This document shows positions 1-8,194 of a DNA stretch of 19,744 nucleotides, one piece after another (within the stretch, counting starts at the first letter, position 1; each line of letters begins with the position of its first letter). A model generated the notes under the pieces. That model was given only the letters and a program-made list of their open reading frames with translations, was not told the origin of the DNA and searched no databases. The stretch comes from Lysobacter_C sp966210725 (GTDB lineage Bacteria > Pseudomonadota > Gammaproteobacteria > Xanthomonadales > Xanthomonadaceae): the NCBI GenBank assembly GCA_966210725.1, contig CBIHLN010000045.1, positions 1 through 19,744 of the forward strand, written 5' to 3'. The translations under genes were made by a program, and so were the position numbers.

Positions 1-2
1 CG

Positions 3-26
3 CTGGACGAGCCGCTGCCGTACTGA
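3..26 (+). CDS. C-terminal end of an unidentified plus-strand gene (partial)
   Basis: The first bases read in one frame as LDEPLPY followed by TGA at 24-26, and a strong GC hairpin follows about 20 nt later. That is the pattern of a gene end entering from the left edge. It would converge on the minus-strand gene ending at 200. Seven residues are too few to name a product, and chance cannot be excluded. Confidence 0.35.
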   Translation: MDEPLPY

Positions 27-46
27 GAGGCCACGGCTGCGACATC

Positions 47-70
47 CCCGCCCCGGCATGCAGGGGCGGG
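47..70. terminator. GC-rich hairpin between convergent gene ends
   Basis: An 8-bp perfect stem, CCCGCCCC (47-54) with GGGGCGGG (63-70), has an 8-nt loop. It lies between the probable plus-strand stop at 26 and the minus-strand stop at 200, the expected place for a shared terminator. There is no T-tract on either side, so it may only be an mRNA 3'-end stabiliser. Confidence 0.45.
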
Positions 71-199
71 TTGGGGAGGGGTGCTTCCGACGGGTCGGAC
101 CTCCAATGACGCGTTGAGGTGCGGCCTCCCTGGGGCTCTCCGCTCCACAACCCTGCCGCCGTCGTTCAGCGAAGGCGCGCGAAACGGAGCGCCGCAGCC

Positions 200-3100
200 T
201 CAGCGCAAAGTCACTTCGGCCGGCAGCCGGTCGATACGCAGCTCCCCATCAATCCAGGCCGCTTCGCCGCTCGTGACGTTGACCTCGCCACCCCACTCGC
301 CCGGCAGCTGCACCACCACGCCACCGCCCGGCACCCGCAGCCCCTCACCGATCGACAGCCGCAGCGAACCGTCGGCACCGCGCTGCAGCCGGTAGTCGAG
401 TTCGCCGTACGGCGTGCGCAGGCCGTCGACGGCGACGCCCTCGCCCGCCAGCCAGTCCTGCGGGACGCCGGCGGCCAACACGAGCGCGTCGTCATGTGCG
501 CCGTCCTCGCCGTCGCGCACGTACGCGAACATCTCCAGCGCCGAGCGCACATAGTCCGACTCGACCCAGGCATGCGGCAGGTCGCCGACGAAGAAGGGCG
601 TTCGCGGCGTGCGCGACACGACCTCGGCCCACTGGTTCCAGCCGCGCGGCTGCTGGTCGCCGAAAAAGAAGTCCAGCGCCTCGTGGGCACGGTCGCGCCA
701 GCCCAGGCGCACGAACGCACCGACGTTGCGCAGTTCGTAGGGCGTGTAGTCCTTCCACTCGCGCGTGCCCTCGCGGCGTGCCACGAACTTGCGCCAGTAG
801 CGCTGGAACGTGGCATCGAGCAGGTCCTGCGGGAGCCACGCCTGCTCGCCCCCCGGCGCCAACGCGATGGTCGTCGATGTCGGGTCGAAGTCGCCCAGCT
901 CTGCCGCGCCCGGCAGGTAGTCGATGCCGTGCTGCGCCGTGGCCGCGCGCAGCGAGGCCGCGAGGTCGCTCCGGAACTGGTCGCGCGACGCGGCGAAGCG
1001 CGCAGCGTCCGCGTCGCGACCCAGCCATTCCGCAACCTGCACCGCGTCCTTGTACCCGCGCAGCGTCCAGAAGTTGTCCCAGTACGAGTGCATCGGCTTG
1101 GCCGAGTAGCCCTCGTGGCTGATCGACGCCGGCATCATCCCGTAGAAGGCGGGATTGAGCGCCCGGTTCGCCTCCGTCCGCTCGCTCGACCGCAGCTCAT
1201 CCATGTAGGCCACCGCGCCGGCGACATGCGGCCACATGGCATGCAGCAGCTCGCGGTCGCGGGTATAGCGGTAGATCTCGGCGACGGTGTAGACCAGTTC
1301 GCCGTGGCTGTCGTTCTCCGGCACCGGGTCGCTGCCGCGGTCGTCCACGCAACACGGCACCTTGCCGTTGTCGAACTGGTAAGGCGCATACCAACGCAGG
1401 AACGCCTCGGCGACGTCCTCGCGTCCCAGCCGCAGCAGCCCCTCGGCGATCATCGCGCCGTCGCGGATCCACGCCCGCGAGTACGAGCGCGTGCCCGGCT
1501 GCAGCCGCGGCCCCTCGCGGCTGATCAGCATGTGCGCCAGCGCCGTGCGTAGCGTGTCGACCAGCTTGCGACCCTCCTCGGGCACGTCGATGCGGACGCG
1601 GTCGAGCCGCTCGTGCCAGTCGGCGGCCACCGATGCCTGCGCCGCCACCGCGTCCAACGGCCGTTCGTCGAGAGCGCCGGTCAGCGGTGCGTGCCAAGCG
1701 AACTCCCGCGTCTCGCCGGGTGCCAGCCGCAGGCGGTAGCGCCATGCGCCCGAGGCCAGGCCGGTGGCGTCGTCCACGCGGCTGTCGAGCGCGCTGTCGG
1801 GTGCGTCCAGCCGGTCCAGCGGCAGCCCGCTGTCGAAGGCGCTGGCGAACGCGGCGTCGGCCGGCGCGGCCATGCGGACGCGGGGCGCGCCGTCGACCGT
1901 GGCCTCCAGCGTGCCGACCTCCAGCGCGTGGATCGGGCTGACGCCGCCCAACGTGCTCAGGAACTGCGTCGGCGGGTTGACCTGCAGCGGGCGCACCATC
2001 AGCACCAGCTCGAAGTCGCGCGCGGCATCGCCGGTGTTCTCGAGCCGGTAGCGCGTGACCAGGCGCGAGTGCGCCGGGGTGCCTTGCGCGAACGCGGTGG
2101 CATCGAGTGCGAACGCCGCGTGCTTCCAGTGCACCGTCGGAATCGGCAGGTACCCGTCCTGCAGCGACTGTCGAGACTCGACGTCGGCCCACGTGACCGG
2201 CCCGCCGTCGACCAGCACGAACGGCTCGATGCTGAAGCCGCCGCGCGCGACCTCCACCGCGCCGTCCTCACCCACCAGCCCCTGCTCGGTGCCCCCGTCG
2301 ATGCCGACCACCGTCCAGTAGGGCTGCTCGCCGGTGAATCCGCGCGGGTAATGGCCACGCGGTGCAGCGGCCGCCACGGAGCGCACGAAGTCGTTGGGCG
2401 TCGCGGCAAAGGCCAGCGGTTCGACCACGACCTCGGCCAGGCCGAACGTGTCGCCCTCGCCCGCTTCCAGCACCAGCCGGACGTGCCGCGCTTCCGACTC
2501 GGGCAGCGCAATGAGGTCCTGCCGGCCGTTGCCGGCGACAACCCTACGCGCCGGGCGCCATGCCTGCCCGTCGTCCGACAGCTCGACCCGGTACGCCGTC
2601 GCGCCCTGTCCGTCGTGCCAGTCCAGGCGCAGCCCGCCGAATTCGCGCAGGCGCCCGAGGTCGAGTTCAAGCGTGACCGGCGCTTTGGCGGAGGCGCGCC
2701 ACGCCGTGGCCGCATCGCCGTCGACCGCGCGTGTAGCGCCGTCCGCACCTGCGCCAGCCGAGGTCGCCACCGGGCGCGGCGCGGGCGTATCCGGCAGCCG
2801 CCGCTGACTGAAGGTCAGGGTGTCGAAACACACCGACCCCGCACCGCCGGCGCTGTTGTAGACGGTGAACTCGAGCCTGGCGCTGCGACGCAGCGTCGGG
2901 TCCTCGGCCGGTCCCCACGCGCGGCTGATATGCCGCTTGCGGTGGGTCACCGTCGTCCAGTCGCGCGGGAAGTCGACACGTGTGCGATTGACCCACCAGA
3001 CGTTGTCGCCACTGGCGTCGACCAGCTTGAACTGCAGGTCGTTGGCCGGCGACTGACCGCGCAACCGGTAATCGAAACGGTAGTCGAAGCCATCGCCCGC

Positions 3101-3346
3101 CGGATACTCGAGCGGCAGGTCACGCTGGATACCGGCATACCCCGAGACGCCGTTGAAGTCGTAGTCCAGGCACAGCGCGCCGCCCTCGTGGCCCGGCGCC
3201 TTCCGGATGGTTCCGCTGACCTGGTCGGAGGTGACGACGCGCCAGGGCGAGGCCTCGTCGAATTCATCCAGCACTCGGGTTTCGGGCTGCGCCCATGCCA
3301 TGCCCGGAACCAGAAGGATCGACCACCACCACGCCGCATTTCCCAT
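200..3346 (-). CDS. Exported discoidin-domain protein with alpha/alpha-barrel glycosidase-like C-terminus
   Basis: This 1048-residue protein has a Sec signal peptide (MGNAAWWWSILLVPGMAWAQ, probable cleavage after residue 19), so it acts in the periplasm or outside. Residues 25-180 form a beta-rich, CBM-like region. Residues 193-310 look like a discoidin (F5/8 type C) carbohydrate-binding domain with the AVDGDAATAWR start. Residues 320-560 form a beta-sandwich, and residues 590-945 look like a six-hairpin (alpha/alpha) glycosidase barrel with the blocks SYSRAWIRDGAMI (D629), PENDSHGELVYT (E677, D679, E683), SYWDNFW (D757) and HAWVESDY (E929, D931). A small beta domain closes the protein. The start at 3346 follows AAGGG by 9 nt and lies 5 nt after the permease stop; an upstream extension would run through the permease gene. 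It is the last gene of the operon and presumably trims oligosaccharides for the ABC importer. Enzyme activity and family are not assignable from sequence alone; the superfamily call is by motif appearance. Confidence 0.85.
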   Translation of the reverse strand: MGNAAWWWSILLVPGMAWAQPETRVLDEFDEASPWRVVTSDQVSGTIRKAPGHEGGALCLDYDFNGVSGYAGIQRDLPLEYPAGDGFDYRFDYRLRGQSPANDLQFKLVDASGDNVWWVNRTRVDFPRDWTTVTHRKRHISRAWGPAEDPTLRRSARLEFTVYNSAGGAGSVCFDTLTFSQRRLPDTPAPRPVATSAGAGADGATRAVDGDAATAWRASAKAPVTLELDLGRLREFGGLRLDWHDGQGATAYRVELSDDGQAWRPARRVVAGNGRQDLIALPESEARHVRLVLEAGEGDTFGLAEVVVEPLAFAATPNDFVRSVAAAAPRGHYPRGFTGEQPYWTVVGIDGGTEQGLVGEDGAVEVARGGFSIEPFVLVDGGPVTWADVESRQSLQDGYLPIPTVHWKHAAFALDATAFAQGTPAHSRLVTRYRLENTGDAARDFELVLMVRPLQVNPPTQFLSTLGGVSPIHALEVGTLEATVDGAPRVRMAAPADAAFASAFDSGLPLDRLDAPDSALDSRVDDATGLASGAWRYRLRLAPGETREFAWHAPLTGALDERPLDAVAAQASVAADWHERLDRVRIDVPEEGRKLVDTLRTALAHMLISREGPRLQPGTRSYSRAWIRDGAMIAEGLLRLGREDVAEAFLRWYAPYQFDNGKVPCCVDDRGSDPVPENDSHGELVYTVAEIYRYTRDRELLHAMWPHVAGAVAYMDELRSSERTEANRALNPAFYGMMPASISHEGYSAKPMHSYWDNFWTLRGYKDAVQVAEWLGRDADAARFAASRDQFRSDLAASLRAATAQHGIDYLPGAAELGDFDPTSTTIALAPGGEQAWLPQDLLDATFQRYWRKFVARREGTREWKDYTPYELRNVGAFVRLGWRDRAHEALDFFFGDQQPRGWNQWAEVVSRTPRTPFFVGDLPHAWVESDYVRSALEMFAYVRDGEDGAHDDALVLAAGVPQDWLAGEGVAVDGLRTPYGELDYRLQRGADGSLRLSIGEGLRVPGGGVVVQLPGEWGGEVNVTSGEAAWIDGELRIDRLPAEVTLR

Positions 3347-3351
3347 CGCTA

Positions 3352-4173
3352 TCAGCCCTTGACGCTGCCCAGCAGCAGCCCCTGCATGTAGTAGCGCTGC
3401 AGCACCAGGAACAGCAGCAGCACCGGCAGCACGGTGACCACCGAGCCGGCCATCATCAGTTCGTTGTCCTGCACGTGCTCGCGCGACAGCGTCGCCAGCG
3501 CGACCGGCAACGTGTGCAGGCCCTGGTCGCTGAGCACGATCAACGGCCACATGAAGTCGTTCCACGACGCCATGAAGGTGAAGATCGCCAGCGTCACGAG
3601 GATCGGTTTGAGCGCCGGCAGCACGATCTGGAAGAAGATCCGCGCCTCGCCCGCGCCGTCGATGCGCGCGGCCTCCAGCAGCTCGTCTGGGATCGAGCGT
3701 GCGTACTGCCGCACCAGGAAGATGCCGAACACCGCCGCCATGCCCGGCACCACGGCGCCGGCGTAGGTGTTCACCAGGCCCAGCTCCTTGAGCATCAGGA
3801 ACAGCGGCATCATCGTCACCTGTGCCGGGATCACCAGCGCTGCCAGCAGCGTCCGGAACACCGCCTCGCGCCCGGCAAAGCGCAGCTTGGCGAAGGCGTA
3901 GCCGGCCGCCGTATTGAGCAGCAGCGCGATCAGCGTCGTCGCCGTCGCGATCACCAGGCTGTTGAGCAGGTAACGCCCCATGCCCGCCTGCGCGAACAGC
4001 TGGTGGTAGTTGTGCCAGGTGGGCGCGGACGGCAGCAACGGCGGCGGAAAGCCGCTGGCCTCACCGGGCTGCATGAACGACACCGACAGCATCCACAGCA
4101 GCGGCGCCAGGCTGATCGCGGCCAGCGCGATGAGCAGGCCATTGACGATGGCACGGGCCATGCGCGCGTCCAT
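3352..4173 (-). CDS. CUT1 ABC sugar transporter permease, MalG-like
   Basis: This 273-residue inner-membrane protein has six hydrophobic segments typical of MalG/UgpE-type carbohydrate permeases. The coupling EAA loop is clear (LEAARIDGAGEARIFFQIVL, near residues 170-190) and would dock to the ATPase. SWNDFMWPLIVL just after it is also typical of the family. The ATG at 4173 overlaps the TGA of the upstream permease by one base (TGATG), which supports this start over the internal methionine at residue 5 and suggests translational coupling. The substrate is inferred to be an oligosaccharide made by the neighbouring glycosidases. No ATPase gene is adjacent. Confidence 0.93.
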   Translation of the reverse strand: MDARMARAIVNGLLIALAAISLAPLLWMLSVSFMQPGEASGFPPPLLPSAPTWHNYHQLFAQAGMGRYLLNSLVIATATTLIALLLNTAAGYAFAKLRFAGREAVFRTLLAALVIPAQVTMMPLFLMLKELGLVNTYAGAVVPGMAAVFGIFLVRQYARSIPDELLEAARIDGAGEARIFFQIVLPALKPILVTLAIFTFMASWNDFMWPLIVLSDQGLHTLPVALATLSREHVQDNELMMAGSVVTVLPVLLLFLVLQRYYMQGLLLGSVKG

Positions 4174-5051
4174 CACTCCGCCCCCCGGCGCCGCGCGACC
4201 CACAGCAGGCCGTAGGTGATCGTCGCCATGATCACGAACAGGGTGAACGCCACCGCCGAGGCGTTGCCGAGGTTCCACCACTTGAAGCCTTCCTCGTACA
4301 TCAGGTACAGCACGCTGACCGTGCTCTGCAGCGGCCCGCCCTGGGTCATGACGTAGGGCTCGGCGAAGAGCTGGAAGTACCCCGACAGGGTGAGGATGGC
4401 GACCATCAGCATCACCGGCCCGAGCATCGGCAGGGTGACGTGGAGGAACTGCCGCCAGCGCGAGGCGCCGTCGATCCGGGCGGCCTCGTAGAGGTCCTCC
4501 GGTATGGCCTGCAGACCGGCCAGGAAGATGATCATGTTGTAGCCGAAGTTCTTCCACACCGCGAACAGGATGATGGTCGGCATCGCCCAGTCCGGGTCGC
4601 CCAGCCAGTCCACCGGCTCGATCCCCAGGCCCGCCAGCGCCCAGTTCACCAGCCCGTAGCGGGTGTGGAACAGGTAGCGCCAGACCACCGCCACGGCCAC
4701 GACCGTGGTGACCACCGGCGCGAAGTACGCGGTGCGGAAGAACGGCTTGAAGATGCCCAGCCTGGAATGCAGCAGCAGTGCCGCGCCCAGCGACAGCGCG
4801 ATGGACAGCGGCACGCCCACCAGCACGAAATAGAACGTGTTGCCCAGCGCCTGCCAGAAGAGCGGGTTCTGCATCAGGCCGAGGTAGTTGCCGAACCCGA
4901 CGAAGCGCAGGTTGTCGCCGTCGGCCAGGGCGTAGATGTCGAAGTCGGTGAGGCTGAGCGCCAGTGCCGCCAGCACCGGCAGCGCGAAGAACACCGCGAT
5001 CACGGCCAGCGCGGGCCCGGCGAACACCCAGCCGGCGGTGGACGGCTTCAT
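4173..5051 (-). CDS. CUT1 ABC sugar transporter permease, MalF/UgpA-like
   Basis: This 292-residue membrane protein starts with MKPSTAGWVFAGPALAVIAV, a first transmembrane helix typical of LacF/UgpA-type permeases that lack the extra N-terminal helices of E. coli MalF. The EAA coupling motif is present (YEAARIDGASRWRQFLHVTL, near residues 198-217). PYVMTQGGP after it is a common block of this family. The ATG at 5051 overlaps the upstream binding-protein stop by four bases (ATGA) and has AGGAG 8 nt before it, so the start is well supported. It should form a heterodimer with the permease encoded next. Confidence 0.93.
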   Translation of the reverse strand: MKPSTAGWVFAGPALAVIAVFFALPVLAALALSLTDFDIYALADGDNLRFVGFGNYLGLMQNPLFWQALGNTFYFVLVGVPLSIALSLGAALLLHSRLGIFKPFFRTAYFAPVVTTVVAVAVVWRYLFHTRYGLVNWALAGLGIEPVDWLGDPDWAMPTIILFAVWKNFGYNMIIFLAGLQAIPEDLYEAARIDGASRWRQFLHVTLPMLGPVMLMVAILTLSGYFQLFAEPYVMTQGGPLQSTVSVLYLMYEEGFKWWNLGNASAVAFTLFVIMATITYGLLWVARRRGAE

Positions 5052-6355
5052 CGCGACAACTCCTGCGCGTGCGCCCCGCGATCCAGCATCCAGCGCCGCT
5101 TCTCGAGGATGGCATCGATGCGGCGGTCCAGCTCCACGGCCGCCTCGTCCACGGTCAGACGGCCGTTGACCATCTCCTCCCCTACCAGGCGCAGTTCGGT
5201 GGCGATGCGCTCCCATTCCGGCACCTTGGGCGTGGCGCGGGCGCGTTCGAGCTGGTCGCGGAAAGCCGGCGCGTGCACGTCGCCGGCCAATCCGCCCAGC
5301 TGCCACGCGCTGCGTCGCGGCGGGAGGTTGCCCGTCATGCCGTGGAACCTGGCCTGCACGTCCGGGCGCGACAGGTAGGCCACCCAGGCCCAGGCGGCGT
5401 CCTTGCGGTCCGAGCCGGAAAACAGGACGAAGCTCGCGCCGCCCGCCACCGACGCACCCGGCCCGTCAGGTCCGGGCAGCGGCATCGTCGCCCAGGCCTC
5501 CGACAGGTCATCCGGCAGCCGCCGTCCGAACTCGGCGATGTTCCACGGCCCGCTGATGTAGAAGCTGAAATAGCCGCGCCCGAACTCGTCCCAGACGTTG
5601 GATATCTGCGTGTTGGCGACTCGCGGCGCCCAGCCCCGATCGAAGATGCTCTTGTAGAACGCCAGCGTGCGCCGGAACCCGTCGCTGCGGAAATTGCCGT
5701 AACGGCCGCCATCGCGCAGCAACGGCTCGGGCTGCTGCATGGCCAGGTTGAGCAGCGGTTCGAACTCGTTGAGCGGCAGCAGGATCGCGTAGCGCTCAGG
5801 GCCGACATGGCGCTTCACCGCCGCCATGGCCTCACGCCACTGCGCCCAGTCGCGCGGCGGCGTGTCGATGCCGGCTTCAGCCAGGATGTCGCGCCGGTAG
5901 AACGGCAGCCGCGTTTCCACATACCAGGGCACGGCGCGCACCTGCCCGTCGATCACGCCGGTGTCCCAGCCGCCCTCGAAATAATCGGACGGCGCGATCC
6001 TGCCCGATGCGAGCCGGCCGTCGAGCGGCGCCAGCGCGCCGATCGCCGCGAATTCCGGCACCCAGGTGTTGCCGATCGCGGCCACGTCCGGCAGCGCATC
6101 GCCGGCGTACGCGGTCAGCAGCTTCTCGTGCGCAGCGGTGATGGGCAGTTGCTGGAGTTCGATCCGGATGCCGGGGTGCTGGCGTTCGAACTCGGGAATC
6201 AGCCGGGCGACCGTCTGCCCTTCGAATCCCATCGCCCAGAAGCGCACCACGGTGCGGCCATCGTCCGGTGCCGCGCAGCCGGCCAGCAGGGCCAGCAGCA
6301 GCCACCCCGCGATGCGGCGGGCGATGGTCGGCGGTGGACGCTTCATCGCAGACAT
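5048..6355 (-). CDS. Extracytoplasmic sugar-binding lipoprotein of a CUT1 ABC transporter
   Basis: This 435-residue family-1 solute-binding protein (MalE/UgpB-like) captures an oligosaccharide and delivers it to the two permeases encoded next. It has a signal peptide with the lipobox LAGC (Cys27), so it is a lipoprotein rather than a free periplasmic protein. After the Cys comes FWAMGFEGQTVARLIPEFE, the usual first strand and helix. ALPDVAAIGN and FSFYISGPWNIAEF are typical ligand-site and hinge blocks. I chose the ATG at 6355; an in-frame ATG at 6346 (432 residues) is possible because the Shine-Dalgarno sequence is weak for both. The gene lies 14 nt after the hydrolase gene. The +2 residue after Cys is Ala rather than Asp, which in E. 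coli would favour outer-membrane sorting. Confidence 0.9.
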   Translation of the reverse strand: MSAMKRPPPTIARRIAGWLLLALLAGCAAPDDGRTVVRFWAMGFEGQTVARLIPEFERQHPGIRIELQQLPITAAHEKLLTAYAGDALPDVAAIGNTWVPEFAAIGALAPLDGRLASGRIAPSDYFEGGWDTGVIDGQVRAVPWYVETRLPFYRRDILAEAGIDTPPRDWAQWREAMAAVKRHVGPERYAILLPLNEFEPLLNLAMQQPEPLLRDGGRYGNFRSDGFRRTLAFYKSIFDRGWAPRVANTQISNVWDEFGRGYFSFYISGPWNIAEFGRRLPDDLSEAWATMPLPGPDGPGASVAGGASFVLFSGSDRKDAAWAWVAYLSRPDVQARFHGMTGNLPPRRSAWQLGGLAGDVHAPAFRDQLERARATPKVPEWERIATELRLVGEEMVNGRLTVDEAAVELDRRIDAILEKRRWMLDRGAHAQELSR

Positions 6356-6369
6356 CAACCGGCCACCCG

Positions 6370-8106
6370 CTACCGCGGCGGCCGTCCGGTCTCGCGGGCC
6401 TCGCGCGGGGCCTGCGACTGTGCCTGCGACGCGCGCGATTCGGCCTCGCCCAGCGAGCGGGCGGTGGCCGGCGACATCCGGCTGCCCGCGGGTGCGGGCG
6501 GTCCGGCGGGGGCCACGACGTCGCCGGTCTGCGCATCACCGGCGGCGGCCGCATCACCCCCCTCGGGGTCGGCGCCGTCCGGGGCCTCGTCCGCCGGCGG
6601 CTCCAGCCAGCCGCCCGTGAACCCGGCGCGCAACAACCCCTCGCGGATGTACGGATTGCGCTTCATGACCTCCCACACGAACCCGTCGCGGTAGTTGGCG
6701 ATCATCGCCAGGATCGGGCCCTGGTCGATCCCGATGTAGTCGCTGGCGACCCAGCCGCGGTCGGGCACGATGCGGCCGGTCTTGAGCGGGATGTCGTAGC
6801 CGAAACTCGGGTTGAACGCGTCGAGGAAGCCGTAGCTCGAGTAGAGGTAACCGCCGTAGCGCTCGTGCATCTCCAGCGTTGCGGGGATGACGATTTCCGG
6901 GGCGAAGGGCAGCGAGGCGATGGCCGCCGTCGGCGCGATCGTCCCGTCGTCGTAGTGGTCGGTAAGCCCCACGCCACGCGCGGAGTAATGGCGGAACTCG
7001 CGCTCCTGCCCCTCGTACGCCTGCCGCGTCTGCTGCGGGCCGTCGCTGGCGGTCAGGCCCCAGACGTTCTCGCCGTACCCCTCCCACTCCATGGGGTTGT
7101 CGATCGCATACGCGCGGTGCGCGTACGCTGCCCGCCGGCTGTTCTCGAAATAGTCGATGCCCCGCTCGCGCATGTACTGGTCTTGGATGCCGCGGAAGTC
7201 GATCCACACATGGCTGTACTGGTGGCCGAACAGCGGGCCGAAGGCGAGGTACTCCTCGCCCTGGAACACGCCCCAGTTGTCGTTGTAGGTGCGCGTCCAC
7301 ACCGTCCAGGCTTCCGGCTCCACGGCATGCGTGGGGGACCCGAGCGCCAGCACGTACAGCAGCATCGCCTCGTTGTAGCCGCGCCAGTCGTGCTCGATCA
7401 CGCCGCTCTCGGGGAACCAGCCCATCGACACCAGCGGGCTGCGCTCCTGCAGCCAGGTCCACTCCACGTTGCGGTACAGGGCGTCGGCCAGTTCGCGGAT
7501 CTCGACCTCGCGCGGATCGTCGCCGTCGTAATAGGACTGCGCGAACAGCACGCCCATCATCAGCAGCGCCGTGTCCACGCTGGAGAGCTCGACCCAGCTG
7601 TCGTAGCGCTCGCCCGTCTCCATGTGCAGGAAGTGGTAGTAGAACCCGTGGTACGCGCCCTTTCCCGTCGCCTCGGGCCCGCTGGGGATGTCGCGCAGGA
7701 ACTCCAGCGTCGTCAGCGTGCGGTCGATGGCCTGGGTGCGGCTGACCCAGCCGTTCTCGATGCCGATCGGGTAGGCGGTCAGCGCGAAGCCGATCGACGC
7801 GATGCTCGAGAACGGCCGCGACGGGAACCGGTCCGGCGTCAGTCCGTTGCGCTCGTTGGTGGTGTCCCAGAAGAACTGGAACGTCCGTCGTTCGATGTCA
7901 TCGAACAGCGGCGGCAGTTCGGGCTTCGTGGGCGCTGCGGGCACCGGCTCGGCCGCCTGCCGGGCCGCCTCGGCCTGGCGCTGTTGCTCCTGCCGCTGTT
8001 CGACGGACGTCTGCGGCGGCTCGGCGGGTTTGCAGGCAGCCAGGCCCAACAACAGACCCAGAACGACGCATGGACGGATCGTTGCGCGGAATCGGAACAG
8101 CCTCAT
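6370..8106 (-). CDS. PF10091 'glycoamylase'-type lipoprotein, candidate GH144-like beta-1,2-glucanase
   Basis: This 578-residue protein starts with a lipoprotein signal (lipobox LAAC, Cys25; +2 Lys suggests the outer membrane). A Gln/Ala-rich linker (about 36-60) follows, then an (alpha/alpha)6 domain from about 66 to 501. Blocks diagnostic of the family are RTFQFFWDTTN (74-84), SIASIGFALTAYPIGIENGW (101-120), MGWFPESGVIEHDWRGYNEA (228-247), FGHQYSHVWIDFRGIQD (293-309), IAPTAAIASLPFAPEI (390-405), YGFLDAFNPSF (425-435) and GIDQGPILAMIANYRDG (459-475). PF10091 proteins that have been characterised include GH144 endo-beta-1,2-glucanases, so a beta-1,2-glucan substrate is the best guess; the family also includes members of unknown activity. 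Residues 503-578 are a low-complexity Ala/Pro/Gly/Glu tail. A GAGGTGG ribosome site lies 9 nt before the ATG. It sits between the TBDR and the ABC genes. Confidence 0.88.
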   Translation of the reverse strand: MRLFRFRATIRPCVVLGLLLGLAACKPAEPPQTSVEQRQEQQRQAEAARQAAEPVPAAPTKPELPPLFDDIERRTFQFFWDTTNERNGLTPDRFPSRPFSSIASIGFALTAYPIGIENGWVSRTQAIDRTLTTLEFLRDIPSGPEATGKGAYHGFYYHFLHMETGERYDSWVELSSVDTALLMMGVLFAQSYYDGDDPREVEIRELADALYRNVEWTWLQERSPLVSMGWFPESGVIEHDWRGYNEAMLLYVLALGSPTHAVEPEAWTVWTRTYNDNWGVFQGEEYLAFGPLFGHQYSHVWIDFRGIQDQYMRERGIDYFENSRRAAYAHRAYAIDNPMEWEGYGENVWGLTASDGPQQTRQAYEGQEREFRHYSARGVGLTDHYDDGTIAPTAAIASLPFAPEIVIPATLEMHERYGGYLYSSYGFLDAFNPSFGYDIPLKTGRIVPDRGWVASDYIGIDQGPILAMIANYRDGFVWEVMKRNPYIREGLLRAGFTGGWLEPPADEAPDGADPEGGDAAAAGDAQTGDVVAPAGPPAPAGSRMSPATARSLGEAESRASQAQSQAPREARETGRPPR

Positions 8107-8158
8107 TTGTCAGAACCACCTCGTTGTGCCAGATCGTGCGAAGCGCCTCGCATACCAC

Positions 8159-8190
8159 GGGGCGTTGCCGACTGCGGCCGGCAACGCCCC
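8159..8190 (-). terminator. Perfect 12-bp intra-operon stem-loop after the TBDR gene
   Basis: GGGGCGTTGCCG (8159-8170) pairs perfectly with CGGCAACGCCCC (8179-8190) around an 8-nt loop. It begins 4 nt after the TBDR stop and ends about 52 nt before the next start. No T-tract follows on the minus strand, so it is more likely a 3'-end stabiliser or partial (Rho-assisted) terminator than an intrinsic one. It could make receptor mRNA more abundant than the downstream mRNA. Confidence 0.7.
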
Positions 8191-8194
8191 CAAG

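Noticed and set aside
1613..3391. Long plus-strand frame opposite the discoidin gene
   Set aside because: Low-complexity Arg/Val/Ala composition with no motifs; the minus strand encodes a signal peptide and recognisable domains. Similar shadows at 119-1552 and 6268-8223 were rejected for the same reason.
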